Shown piece by piece: positions 32,410 through 42,000 of a stretch of 64,000 nucleotides of DNA (its first letter is position 1; each line of letters starts with the position of its first letter). A program made the position numbers and the translations under genes. Source of the DNA: Winogradskyella forsetii (GTDB taxonomy: Bacteria > Bacteroidota > Bacteroidia > Flavobacteriales > Flavobacteriaceae); assembly GCF_013394595.1 (NCBI RefSeq), contig NZ_CP053348.1, positions 2,568,001 through 2,632,000 on the forward strand, given 5' to 3'. Under the pieces are notes generated by a model that searched no databases, was not told the DNA's origin, and saw only the letters and a program-made list of their open reading frames with translations.

Positions 32410-33258
32410 CTATGCACCAATGATTTCACCTCCATTAACATGAATAAATTGTCCCGTAATATAACTGGCATCCTTCGATGCTAAAAAGACATAAGCTGGT
32501 GCCACTTCACTTGGTTGTCCTGCGCGACCCAAAGGTGTGTCCTGACCAAAATCACTCACATCATCAAATGTAGCTGGAATCAATGGTGTCCAAATTGGTC
32601 CTGGTGCTACGCCATTCACTCTTAAGTTCTTATCGGCAATTTGCTTTGCCAGTGAACGGGTAAAGCTGGTAATCGCACCTTTTGTACTTGCATAATCCAC
32701 TAAGTGGCTACTACCTCTATAGGCTGTAACCGAGCTTGTATTTATAATACAATCTCCAGAATTTAAGTGTGCCAATGATAGCTTTGCCAAATGGAAATAC
32801 GGATAGATATTGGTTTTATAAGTGGCGTCAAAATCATCCATTGAAACGTCTTCAATAGAATCTTTAGGAAACTGTACGCCTGCATTATTCACTAATATGT
32901 TAAGTTTTATATACGTATCCATACATTCTTTTATGACGCGTTCACAATCGTTCCTCTTTTTTAAATCTGCTTTTATAAGAAGACACGACTGCCCTTCTTT
33001 TTCTACTAGGGTTTTCGTTTTTTTAGCATCTTCGGTCTCAGACAGATAAACAATGGCCACATCTGCACCTTCACGCGCAAAATGAACGGCTACACTTCTG
33101 CCAATACCACTATCACCACCCGTAATTAGTGCAATTTTACCTTTTAGTTTATCGCTTCCTTTATAATCAGCCCTTATGATTTCCGGTTTAGGATTCATCT
33201 CATTTTGTTTTCCAGGTTGATCTTGACTTTGCTTTGGAAATTCTTTTGGTTTACTCAT
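32410..33258 (-). CDS. SDR-family oxidoreductase (general-stress YhdF/YhxC type)
   Basis: A 282-residue NAD(P)-dependent short-chain dehydrogenase. A Lys/Gln/Pro-rich N-terminal extension (about residues 1-40) precedes the Rossmann motif ITGGDSGIGRSVA (about residues 45-57). NNAG follows near residue 126, then the catalytic Ser (INTSS), Tyr and Lys (YASTKGA) and the C-terminal GQFIHVNGGEI. The extended N-terminus and GDSGIG variant are characteristic of the group that includes Bacillus stress protein YhdF and E. coli YghA. Its natural substrate is unknown. It clusters with catalase and DUF1622/DUF2383 genes. Confidence 0.9.
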   Translation of the reverse strand: MSKPKEFPKQSQDQPGKQNEMNPKPEIIRADYKGSDKLKGKIALITGGDSGIGRSVAVHFAREGADVAIVYLSETEDAKKTKTLVEKEGQSCLLIKADLKKRNDCERVIKECMDTYIKLNILVNNAGVQFPKDSIEDVSMDDFDATYKTNIYPYFHLAKLSLAHLNSGDCIINTSSVTAYRGSSHLVDYASTKGAITSFTRSLAKQIADKNLRVNGVAPGPIWTPLIPATFDDVSDFGQDTPLGRAGQPSEVAPAYVFLASKDASYITGQFIHVNGGEIIGA

Positions 33259-33291
33259 GCTTATCAGTTTTTTTTAAATTATATCATAGTT

Positions 33292-33636
33292 TTAAGATTC
33301 ATTGTTCCGCCAAGGTAATTTTCCTTCTATTTCAATCTCGATGGATAAACTTAAAAATGTTCTAATCAGAACAATTAATGCTAATGTTAGGGCCGCATCT
33401 ATTGTGGGTTCTATAACAACGGTTCCGATAATATCACCAGCCACCAAAATCTCAAGGCCTAATAGAATACCCTTTCCCAATTCTCTCCTTAAAATTTTAT
33501 AGCTTCGTGATTCAGTGTTCTGACGTGAGAATATAAATCTAAACAATGCCATTCCGATAGCAATAACCATCGTCAATATGCCTATTGCTTCTATGAGATA
33601 AGCAATGAATTCAATATATAACTCAAAGTTTTCCAT
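33292..33636 (-). CDS. DUF1622 membrane protein
   Basis: A 114-residue protein with three hydrophobic helices (about residues 8-30, 51-70 and 76-98), separated by RFIFSRQNTESRSYKILRRELGKGILLGLEILVAGDIIGTV, the DUF1622 signature. The C-terminus is short and acidic. The family is found in stress and photolyase-type clusters; no function is known. It is 33 bp upstream of the SDR gene on the same strand and likely co-transcribed. Confidence 0.85.
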   Translation of the reverse strand: MENFELYIEFIAYLIEAIGILTMVIAIGMALFRFIFSRQNTESRSYKILRRELGKGILLGLEILVAGDIIGTVVIEPTIDAALTLALIVLIRTFLSLSIEIEIEGKLPWRNNES

Positions 33637-33853
33637 TTTTACTATTTTAAAATTGTAATCAACAACGGGATAATTTCACTTCCTAATTCGCCAATGGCGC
33701 GTTTGTCAATCCAGTATAATGAGCAACGTATACGCCATAATTCTTATGACTCTTCGTATGGTTTCTAAAACGATATAAATTGACCCATCATCCATTAAAA
33801 TTTTAGAATGTCAATAGTTTTATACCAGAAGTAATAGCGTTAGGAATTATTAC

Positions 33854-33885
33854 AAAAATCTTGAGTTACAAAAGCCGTAACTCAA
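33854..33885 (-). terminator. Intrinsic terminator of the DUF2383 gene
   Basis: The 9-bp perfect stem TTGAGTTAC / GTAACTCAA with a 7-base loop is followed on the minus strand by five T residues after GA. It lies 31 bp after the stop at 33916. Confidence 0.75.
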
Positions 33886-33915
33886 TCTTTTGATCACGCT
33901 CAGAAAAAACATAAA

Positions 33916-34368
33916 TTAATGAATACCCTCTAAATAATCTGCTTTGTTATAACTCGCTTGAATCTCAGATTTTTGTTTTAAAAGTAATTCTCTTAATGTC
34001 GGATTTAATTCACAGTGGTTAAGAATATCCTCATAATCGTCAATGGCTTGTTTTTCGCCATTTCTAACTTCCTCTAACATCGATTCATCATCATCCACAG
34101 AAAAGAAAGCTTTGGTGTCAATCCAAGCTCTATGTAATGAACCGCTAATACTGCCGTCGTTCTGATTAACGTCCATCCCTTTTTTTCTAAGGGTGGTAGT
34201 TAAATCATTAACATGCTCACTTCTTTCTCTAGCTTTCTCATTAAAAAACGACTTCAATTTTGGATTATCAACATGTTCTGCCACCGTTTTGAATCCTTTT
34301 TCAGCGTCGTAAGCCTTTTCGATTAAGTCATTCAACTTGTTTTCTGTTTTTTCGTCATATAGTCCCAT
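33916..34368 (-). CDS. DUF2383 (PA2169-type) four-helix bundle protein
   Basis: A 150-residue all-helical soluble protein. It has a ferritin-like helix pattern with conserved Asp/Glu/His positions: LNDLIEKAYDAEKGFKTVAEH, ARERSEHVNDL and EEVRNGEKQAIDDYEDILNH. Members of DUF2383/PA2169 are annotated as stress-related and may bind metals through these acidic residues, but no activity is proven. A terminator follows. It is upstream of DUF1622 and the SDR gene on the same strand with a gap of 280 bp, so it is probably a separate unit of the stress region. Confidence 0.85.
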   Translation of the reverse strand: MGLYDEKTENKLNDLIEKAYDAEKGFKTVAEHVDNPKLKSFFNEKARERSEHVNDLTTTLRKKGMDVNQNDGSISGSLHRAWIDTKAFFSVDDDESMLEEVRNGEKQAIDDYEDILNHCELNPTLRELLLKQKSEIQASYNKADYLEGIH

Positions 34369-34689
34369 TGGTTTATAATTTTTAATGTAAGAATTTGGAG
34401 ATCTTACTAGGTTTTTGAATTTGCTATTCTAAAATTATATAAACGACCTGAAGTGTATTGATCGAATTAAATGAGACATTTGCTCATTTCCAAAAAAATA
34501 TAGTTTGAGTAATTGAGGTGTTACTTGTATATGAAGAAAATGGACTGTTTGGGTATTATTTAAAGCATAAGACTGTATGACAACATTACAATTCCCAAAG
34601 GTCTAAAAATTCATCTATCGCCTCCTTTTGGTTCGCGACTTCCTGTAATAAAATCTATGTTATTGTATAACCTATAATGAAGTGATTTT
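34369..34689. other. Intergenic region, no gene
   Basis: 320 bases, A/T-rich. On the minus strand near 34590-34660 there is a short open stretch ending IDEFLDLWEL without any start codon, which might be a leftover C-terminus of a lost gene; nothing else stands out. Confidence 0.45.
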
Positions 34690-35994
34690 TTAAATCTCAC
34701 TTAAATGAATTATGTTTTCAGCTCTAATAGATCGCTTTACACTACTTAAAATTCGTGAGGTGTCGTAATTATTGACTTGAGCAGATAAATACCCTAAAAT
34801 ATCGCTTTCGGTGCTAATTGCTTCTGACTTGTCGATAAATCCATAACCTTGATAAATGCCGTTAATATCATAAACAAAAGCGTCTTCATTTTTGTGTCGT
34901 CCTTTCAGTTTATAAAGGGTTCTCGTCTTTTGGGTTTGAAATCGTTTAAAGGCTTTTTTAAATCTTATGTTATAGTTGTCGATGGATTCATCCCCTGAAC
35001 AGACACAGCCCTTATTCCATTTTGTATATTTAGAACACGGCCCTTTCACGGTTTCTATTCCACAATGCTTCCTACATAAATTATGCGTTTTACAAAAATT
35101 TTCTAAGGTTTGTTTTACCGAAGCTCTATTAAAGTATTGCTCTGGCACCTGATCCAAGTAATCCTTTCTTGTAATTTTTAATTTCGCAATGCCCTTAGCG
35201 GTGTGACCTTGACTAATTATATAAGGTGCAGAAGTATGAACTTGCTGCGTGTTGAATTGCGGTTTTAAATCTTTGATAGCATTTGATTCTATGAGCTGTG
35301 CAATAAAATCGTTACCGGTATACGTAACTTGAATAGTATTGACAAGGGAATAATCTATGTTAGAGCGCTTTCCGCTTTTAGAAAAATGGCTCTGCAAGCG
35401 TTTTCTGATATTTTTGGCTTTTCCTGCATAAACAACTTCACCATAGGCGTTTAAAAAATAATAAACACCAGGTGCTAATTTGTATTGGGATAAGTCCCTA
35501 CCGTTTTTCTCGTGTTCAATCGGGCGCTCTTTAGATTCCGTATAATTTGGGGTTGTGATATACGCCTGCATTTGATTCAAGGCATATTTTGCAAAATCCT
35601 CACTATACTTCGATGACTTATTTTTTGATAAATCAATTTCTAAAGGGGTATGCTTCAAACTTGGTTTCCAAATTAAGATGGGTTTAATTTCAAAATTATA
35701 GCCAATTGATTTGAACTGGGATTTAAGTAATTTAAACTGAAGTAAATCAAAAAAAACCAATTGATGGCCATAGAAAAGTTCTATAAGTTCATCAGCTAGA
35801 TCTATAAAAAGTGGCGCATTTAGAATTTCGGATGCCTCGAGGTTATTGCGTTGAAACATCCGTTTCTGAATTTCATATTGAGGGTGAATTGGTATAAACC
35901 GAACGTCATCATCATCTATACGCTTTACCGAAATCCTATAGGGAATTTCCAGCCCTTTTTTAACCTTTAAAGTTTGAATATAAATAAATATCAT
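34690..35994 (-). CDS. GIY-YIG nuclease protein (UvrC/Cho-like) with a degenerate DnaQ-like N-terminal region
   Basis: A 434-residue protein. Residues 165-245 form a GIY-YIG domain (LAPGVYYFLNAYGEVVYAGKAKNIRKRLQSHF: the GVYYF and VYAGK strands and the catalytic Arg in RKRL). A cysteine cluster follows at about 300-345 (FCKTHNLCRKHCG ... CSKYTKWNKGCVCSG), as in UvrC-N-like proteins fused to DnaQ exonucleases. The first 150 residues line up with such an exonuclease domain by pattern (FYGHQLVFFDLLQFKLLKSQFKSIGYNF against the usual HN-FD motif). However, the metal-binding DxE is replaced by YIQT, so the exonuclease part looks dead. It probably acts in DNA repair; partners are unknown. Confidence 0.75.
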   Translation of the reverse strand: MIFIYIQTLKVKKGLEIPYRISVKRIDDDDVRFIPIHPQYEIQKRMFQRNNLEASEILNAPLFIDLADELIELFYGHQLVFFDLLQFKLLKSQFKSIGYNFEIKPILIWKPSLKHTPLEIDLSKNKSSKYSEDFAKYALNQMQAYITTPNYTESKERPIEHEKNGRDLSQYKLAPGVYYFLNAYGEVVYAGKAKNIRKRLQSHFSKSGKRSNIDYSLVNTIQVTYTGNDFIAQLIESNAIKDLKPQFNTQQVHTSAPYIISQGHTAKGIAKLKITRKDYLDQVPEQYFNRASVKQTLENFCKTHNLCRKHCGIETVKGPCSKYTKWNKGCVCSGDESIDNYNIRFKKAFKRFQTQKTRTLYKLKGRHKNEDAFVYDINGIYQGYGFIDKSEAISTESDILGYLSAQVNNYDTSRILSSVKRSIRAENIIHLSEI

Positions 35995-36132
35995 TCGAAC
36001 AAAAATAAGAATTATTTAGGCTGTTCAAATTATTAGGAACTCAAGGTTAGCTTATAGAATTGTAATCAATAATGCCGAAATGTATTGTGAACTAAACACC
36101 ATATGCCAACTTGAAAATTACAAGTTTAAAGT

Positions 36133-36498
36133 TTATGATTCCTCGTCAAGATTCAAGATACTTTCGTCATGACTTTTATTGTCGTCCGGAATGGACTCAA
36201 TAAATTCATATACTTCTAAATTTGCAGTGGGACCATAAGAATTAATTATGGTGCCTTTACAGTCCTCTTCCGTTTCAATAACGTAAAGAATGGATTGGTC
36301 AGAGGGATTGCTCATACCTTCGTAACGATGTTCAGCAACAATTTTGACTTGCTCGGGCGAAAATTTCGATTTTTCCTTTGAAGCTATGAGTTTGTCGTTT
36401 GCTACGCGAAAGTTCTCCGTGTAACCCTTTTGCTGATACAGTTCTAAATAATCTAATTCGTGTTTTGCGTTTGGGTCGCTATAATCTGGTTGTTTCAT
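36133..36498 (-). CDS. Unknown acidic protein (121 residues)
   Basis: A soluble acidic protein. I start it at the ATG at 36496-36498 (MKQPDYSDPNAKHELDYLEL); an upstream extension of 16 residues has no canonical start. The middle holds VKIVAEHRYEGMSNPSDQSILYVIETEEDCKGTII, which reads as two or three beta strands, and the end is acidic (PDDNKSHDESILNLDEES). No family is recognised. It lies 139 bp upstream of the GIY-YIG gene on the same strand. Confidence 0.65.
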   Translation of the reverse strand: MKQPDYSDPNAKHELDYLELYQQKGYTENFRVANDKLIASKEKSKFSPEQVKIVAEHRYEGMSNPSDQSILYVIETEEDCKGTIINSYGPTANLEVYEFIESIPDDNKSHDESILNLDEES

Positions 36499-36721
36499 AA
36501 TTAAAATATTTTGTTGTTGATTTCGAAGATAGCGTATAACCTTCAAATTAATTTTCTCATATAGAATAAAAACTAACTCGAATGCAAATAAGAGGTATTA
36601 AATGATTAAATTTTTTATAAGATGTTGCATGTAAATATAATTTAAAATTAAACTATCTTCGCAACCTATAAAGGATAAGATTTGCGTTAACACGGTTGTT
36701 TTGCCTTAAATAATTCTATTT

Positions 36722-37153
36722 ATGTATCAGCTCACTTACCGTTCAAAAGCAATATCTACTCTACAAGTTGAAGATTTAGACAACATTCTTATTAAAGCCA
36801 ATGAAGTCAATAAAATCAACGATATTACAGGATGTCTTATATTTCTTAATGGCGCCTTCGTGCAAATTTTAGAAGGTGGACAGAAAGAAGTGAATACTTT
36901 ATTTGAAAAAATTAAGCTCGATTCCCGTCACCATTCTGTGGAGTTACTATGGGAAAATCAATATGACAAAAGGCATTTTTCAGACTGGAATATGACCTAC
37001 TACAGACCAAACGAATCAGCACATACAGAATATGTGAATAACCTTTTGTTGCTGTCTCAATTTTCAGAAAAATTTTCTGGAACCTTATTAAGGTTTTGGA
37101 CTTCAGTTGGTAAACTTTTAAACGATGATCCGAATCCAATCACAACTAGATAA
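36722..37153 (+). CDS. BLUF domain blue-light sensor
   Basis: A 143-residue protein made almost only of a BLUF domain, which binds FAD and senses blue light. The flavin-contacting residues are in place: Tyr6 in LTYRS, Asn30 in ANEVNKINDITG, Gln48 in AFVQILEG, plus the DWNMTYY stretch that carries the semi-conserved Trp/Met pair. After about residue 95 there is only a short helical tail, so there is no fused effector; it is a short-BLUF protein that must act on a separate partner. A TATCTTCG box (36655-36662) is a weak -7 candidate. No obvious partner gene adjoins it. Confidence 0.9.
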   Translation: MYQLTYRSKAISTLQVEDLDNILIKANEVNKINDITGCLIFLNGAFVQILEGGQKEVNTLFEKIKLDSRHHSVELLWENQYDKRHFSDWNMTYYRPNESAHTEYVNNLLLLSQFSEKFSGTLLRFWTSVGKLLNDDPNPITTR

Positions 37154-37286
37154 AGTTGGGTTGTAGCAATTTTTCTTGTGCGCTTAATTGGTGGGTAATG
37201 AAATCAATGACAGGAAAGACTATTTGAAAATCAACAACCGAATGCCACAGCTTTCCTTAAGAAACCGTAGATACATAAGGCTATAT

Positions 37287-37562
37287 TTAATGTTCAAACC
37301 GCGAGCTGTTAAGCATATATTTCAATAGATGTTCTGGCTTGTTCTCTCTTGTTAGAAAATTGAGCTTATGTTGTAAGTCAAACAGTTCTTTTTCCATATA
37401 CCGGATTTTATCGTTGTGCCTGTTGTTGAGTTTTACGCGTTTAATAATATCTATTTGATTTTCTAGGACAATAATATTAAGCATCCGTTGATACTCGTTA
37501 ACGTTGATATCTGGAGTACCGTTTTCTCTTAAAACTTTAGAAAAATATCTCGTGAATTGCAT
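37287..37562 (-). CDS. Unknown small helical protein (91 residues)
   Basis: A basic, helical protein of 91 residues (MQFTRYFSKVLRENG ... MLNSSRFEH) with a probable coiled-coil segment at about residues 40-72 (KRVKLNNRHNDKIRYMEKELFDLQHKLNFL). There is no membrane segment. It is unrecognised. It converges with the BLUF gene with 130 bp between; a functional link cannot be claimed. Confidence 0.6.
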   Translation of the reverse strand: MQFTRYFSKVLRENGTPDINVNEYQRMLNIIVLENQIDIIKRVKLNNRHNDKIRYMEKELFDLQHKLNFLTRENKPEHLLKYMLNSSRFEH

Positions 37563-37619
37563 ACTACAAAATTAGTAGCTATTCGTTTTTGTCCTTGCTA
37601 AACATTGTAGTTTTATTAA

Positions 37620-37702
37620 AGAAAAATTGTTTCCATAACTCCAATTTGAAAATAAAAACTTACCGTATCAAGCGCCTGCTGTAATACAGCAGTAATTTTT
37701 TT
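37620..37702 (+). ncRNA. Candidate small RNA ending in an orphan intrinsic terminator
   Basis: At 37676-37692 the perfect 8-bp stem CTGCTGTA / TACAGCAG with a single-base loop is followed by TAATTTTTTT, an intrinsic terminator on the plus strand. No plus-strand gene ends nearby (the BLUF stop is 520 bp upstream, across an opposite-strand gene). Upstream, TTTG (37588-37591) and TAGTTTTA (37608-37615) give a weak -33/-7 pair with a 16-bp spacer. This would make a transcript of about 80 nt. Evidence is thin and the hairpin could instead be a dispersed repeat. Confidence 0.3.
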
Positions 37703-37856
37703 GAAACTATTGATACAATACGAATTGATTTTGTAACACAAGAAAAATGCATCGTCTATCTTAGCTAAGACGCATAAAAACCTTTCAAATAATCAGCTTA
37801 CAAGTAGGTGATCCACAATAGATTTTATAATTTCGAATAACTCTATATTCTAAATT

Positions 37857-38819
37857 ATGAAAATTGTCATTTTAGACGGCTATACCTTAAATCCTGGAGA
37901 TCTGGATTGGGATGCCTTCGAAAGCTTAGGCGACTTAACGGTTTTTGACCGTACCGAACACAATACTAAAAAAATCATTGAAGCTATTGGTGATGCCGAA
38001 ATTGTATTGACCAACAAAACCCCAATTTCAGAAGCGGTATTTCAGAAAGCACCAAAATTAAAATATATTGGATTGCTCGCTACAGGATACAATAATGTAG
38101 ATATCGACACTGCCCAAGATTTAGATATTATAGTGACCAATATCCCAACCTACGGCACAACCGCAGTGGCACAATTTACCATGGCTTTACTTTTAGAAAT
38201 GTGCCATCATGTCGGCGAACACAACAGCGCAGTACAACATGGCGAATGGCGTAACCGTAAGGACTTTTCATTTTGGAACTATCCACTGATTGAATTAGAG
38301 GGCAAAACGATGGGAATCATTGGTTTTGGAAGTATAGGACGTGCCACCGCTAAGTTGGCACAGGCCTTTGGAATGAAAATTTTAACAACCCAAAGCAGTA
38401 ATAATCCCGAAACGGAAACGGCTATAAAAGTGGTAGATATGGATACACTCTTTAAAAATTCCGATGTGGTAAGTTTGCATTTACCCTTAACAGATGACAC
38501 TGAAGGTTTAATCAATAAAACCACAATCGCTAAAATGAAAGACAGCGCCATGCTCATCAATACAGCGCGTGGCGGATTAATTATAGAAAAGGATCTCAAA
38601 GAGGCTTTAAACTCAGGTCAATTGGCGTATGCCGCTGTAGACGTGGTGTCAACCGAACCCATTACCGAAGACAATCCACTTTTAAAAGCAAAAAATTGTA
38701 TCATCACACCACATATCGCATGGGCACCAAAAGCCTCTAGAACACGACTTATGAATACCGCCATCGAAAATCTTAAAGCATTTCTAAACGACCAACCTGT
38801 TAATGTTGTAAAGCCTTAA
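37857..38819 (+). CDS. D-2-hydroxyacid dehydrogenase
   Basis: A 320-residue cytosolic NAD(P)-dependent enzyme of the D-isomer 2-hydroxyacid dehydrogenase family. The dinucleotide motif GFGSIGRATAKLAQ lies near residue 155, the Arg of the catalytic set in INTARGG near 240, Glu in STEPI near 269 and the catalytic His in TPHIAWAP near 287. The alternative names hydroxypyruvate/glycerate dehydrogenase fit this subgroup, because the DWDAFESLGDLTVFDRT start is typical of it, but the substrate (glyoxylate, hydroxypyruvate or other) cannot be fixed. It stands alone. Confidence 0.92.
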   Translation: MKIVILDGYTLNPGDLDWDAFESLGDLTVFDRTEHNTKKIIEAIGDAEIVLTNKTPISEAVFQKAPKLKYIGLLATGYNNVDIDTAQDLDIIVTNIPTYGTTAVAQFTMALLLEMCHHVGEHNSAVQHGEWRNRKDFSFWNYPLIELEGKTMGIIGFGSIGRATAKLAQAFGMKILTTQSSNNPETETAIKVVDMDTLFKNSDVVSLHLPLTDDTEGLINKTTIAKMKDSAMLINTARGGLIIEKDLKEALNSGQLAYAAVDVVSTEPITEDNPLLKAKNCIITPHIAWAPKASRTRLMNTAIENLKAFLNDQPVNVVKP

Positions 38820-39055
38820 GTATTGATTTTTTTGAATGCTTTTTGGGTTTGAAAACCGTGACACTACTTTATTGTACAAAAGGTACCGAATACAATAAGC
38901 GGTTGTATTACATAAGATATTAATCGCATCAATAGTATGGTATTATCATATGGTAATGCACTAAAAAATCTTTTGGTTTTTTCCTCGCAAAAATCAAAGC
39001 AATAAAAAACAAAATAGCTATTTTTAACCAACTTTGACCAAAGCTGGAATTATAG

Positions 39056-42000
39056 ATGACAATAAAGGAATACGTAGAAATAGTAAGTAAAAGACTTCAA
39101 TCTGGAATATCAAGAGAACATTCGTATAGAGGAGATTTAGAAACACTAGTTAGAACCTTAGTACAAGGTGTAGAAATAACAAACGAACCTGCAAATGTTA
39201 CCGATTGCGGAAACCCTGATTATGTTATCACAAAAGGAAAAATTCCTGTTGGTTATATTGAAGCAAAAGATATTGGAAAAGATTTAAATAGTAAATCTTA
39301 TAAAGAACAATTTGAGCGCTACAAAAAAGCACTTGACAATCTAATAATTACAGACTATATCTGGTTTCAATTCTTTCAAAACGGAGAGTTAGTTCACGAA
39401 ATAAAAATTGGAGAGATTGAAAATAATTTTGTTAAACCAATTCCCGAAAACTTTTCAAAATTTGAGAACTTAATAAAAGATTTTTCTACGCACATTGGAC
39501 AAACCATTAAATCGTCAAAAAAATTGGCAGAAATGATGGCTGGTAAAGCACGTTTATTACAAGACATATTAGAGCGTGCCATTACGTCTGATGAAGAAAC
39601 TCAAGAAAACACCTCCTTAAAAGGACAATTCGATACATTTAAACAGATCTTAATTCACGATTTAAAACCTAAAGGTTTTGCAGATATTTATGCGCAAACC
39701 TTGGCATACGGAATGTTTGCAGCACGTTTACACGACCCAACTTTAAACGATTTTAGCAGACAAGAAGCAGCAGAACTTATACCAAAATCAAATCCATTTT
39801 TGCGAAAGCTTTTTGGCTATATCGCTGGACCAGATATTGACGAAAGAATTGTAACGGTAGTTGATAACCTTGCAGAAGTTTTTAGAGCTACAAACGTGGA
39901 GCAATTGTTAAAGAATTTTGGAAAGGCAACTCAAATGCACGACCCAATAATTCATTTTTATGAAACATTTTTGGCAGAATACGACCCAAAGTTACGTAAA
40001 GCAAGAGGTGTTTGGTATACACCAGAACCAGTTGTAAATTTTATAGTTCGTGCAGTAGACGATATTTTAAAAACAGAATTTGATTTACCACAAGGTCTAG
40101 CAGACACAAGTAAAACTAAAATAAAATTAGACACGCAAACACCTGACAAACGTTCTGCAACAGGGTATAAACAAATAGAAAAAGAAGTACACAAAGTACA
40201 AATACTTGACCCAGCGACAGGAACAGGTACTTTTTTAGCGGAAGTTGTGAAGTTTATTTACAACAAAAACTTTAAAGCAATGAAAGGTGCTTGGAGTGGT
40301 TATGTTGAAGAACATTTAATACCAAGATTAAACGGTTTTGAGTTGTTAATGGCTTCCTACGCTATGGCACATCTAAAATTAGATATGTTACTAACCGAAA
40401 CTGGTTATAAATCTACTAAAAACGAACGTCTAAACATTTACTTAACCAACTCTTTAGAAGAACATCATAAAGATACTGGAACTCTATTTTCTAATTGGTT
40501 AAGTAGTGAAGCCAATGAAGCAAACCATATAAAACGTGATACACCTGTTATGTGTGTAATTGGTAATCCACCTTACGCTGTAAGTAGTACCAATAAAGGC
40601 AAATGGATTCAAGGTTTATTGAACGATTATAAAAAGAACTTAAACGAAAGAAAGATTAACCTTGATGATGACTACATCAAGTTTTTGAAATATGGTCAGT
40701 ATTACATTGTTAAAAATGGAGAAGGTATTTTAGCATACATATCGAACAACAGTTTTATTGATGGTATAACGCATAGGCAAATGCGTAAAAATCTATTAGA
40801 AACATTTGACAAGGTTTACATTTTAGATTTACACGGAAATTCAAAGAAGAAAGAAGTTTGCCCTGATGGCTCACCAGACCAAAATGTATTCGATATTATG
40901 CAAGGTGTCTCTATCAATATCTTTGTAAAGACTGGCTACAAAAAAACTAATCAACTAGGTAAGGTTTATCATTCGGAACTCTACGGAAAAAGAGATGTCA
41001 AATACCCTTTTCTTTTTGACAACTCAATTTCGTCAATAAAATGGAAAACTTTAAACAACAAAAAACCATATTACTTTTTTGTACCAAAAGATTTTGCATC
41101 TGAAAAAAGCTATATGTCAGGTTTTAAAATTAGTGAGTTAATGTCAATAAATTCAAGTGGTATGGAAACCAAATGTGACAATATTTCCGTCCAATTCGAG
41201 AAAAATGTATTAGAAAGTATAGTAGATAGTTTTAAAAATCAGTCTTGTGAAGTATTAAAGGGAATATATACAGAAAAGAAAAACTCTAGCGGTTGGTCCT
41301 TTGAAAAAGCGAAGAGCAGCTTGATAAATGATGATTATCAGTATGAAGTAGTTAATTATCGTGTTTTTGATAATAGGCACACGATGGTTTCAAATAGCTC
41401 TGGAGGGTTCATTGGTCGTTCTAGATTTGAAGTTATGCAACATTTTCTGCAGGAAAATACAGGGCTTTGTTTAATCCGTAACTCAAGAAGCGGGAAATTT
41501 ATTACGCCTTTTCTAGCTAATAAAGTTGTTGATAAGTGTATAATTTCCACATTGGATAATGCTAAAATTTTCCCGTTATATGTTTATCCAAATGAAAAAA
41601 ATAAAATTTTTGCTGAAAAAAAACGTAAACCAAATCTCGACCCAAAACTAGTAGACCAAATAGCAAAAAAATTAGACTTAACATTTACCAACGAAAAAGA
41701 AGAAACTATAGACACCTTTGCACCAATAGATATTTTGGATTACATCTATGCTGTTTTACACTCACCAACGTACAGAGAAAAATACAAAGAGTTTTTAAAA
41801 ATAGATTTCCCAAGAGTACCATATCCAAAAGACGAAAAAACGTTTTGGAGTTTAGTTAAATTAGGTAAAGAAGTACGAGAAATTCATCTGTTAGAAAGTA
41901 ACAAAGTTGAGGATTACATTACAAGTTATGAAATGGCAGAAAATGCAGAAAACGACCATAATGTAATTACAACAAAAATCGGAAAGAAAGATTGGGAAAT

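Noticed and set aside
33854..33885. GTTAC...GTAAC palindrome as a third copy of the activator site
   Set aside because: The half-sites are in the opposite order with a 7-base spacer, and the structure is an intrinsic terminator with T-run after the DUF2383 gene.
34580..34665. Possible tiny gene ending IDEFLDLWEL on the minus strand
   Set aside because: It is bounded upstream by a stop and lacks any start codon; at most a fragment of a lost C-terminus.
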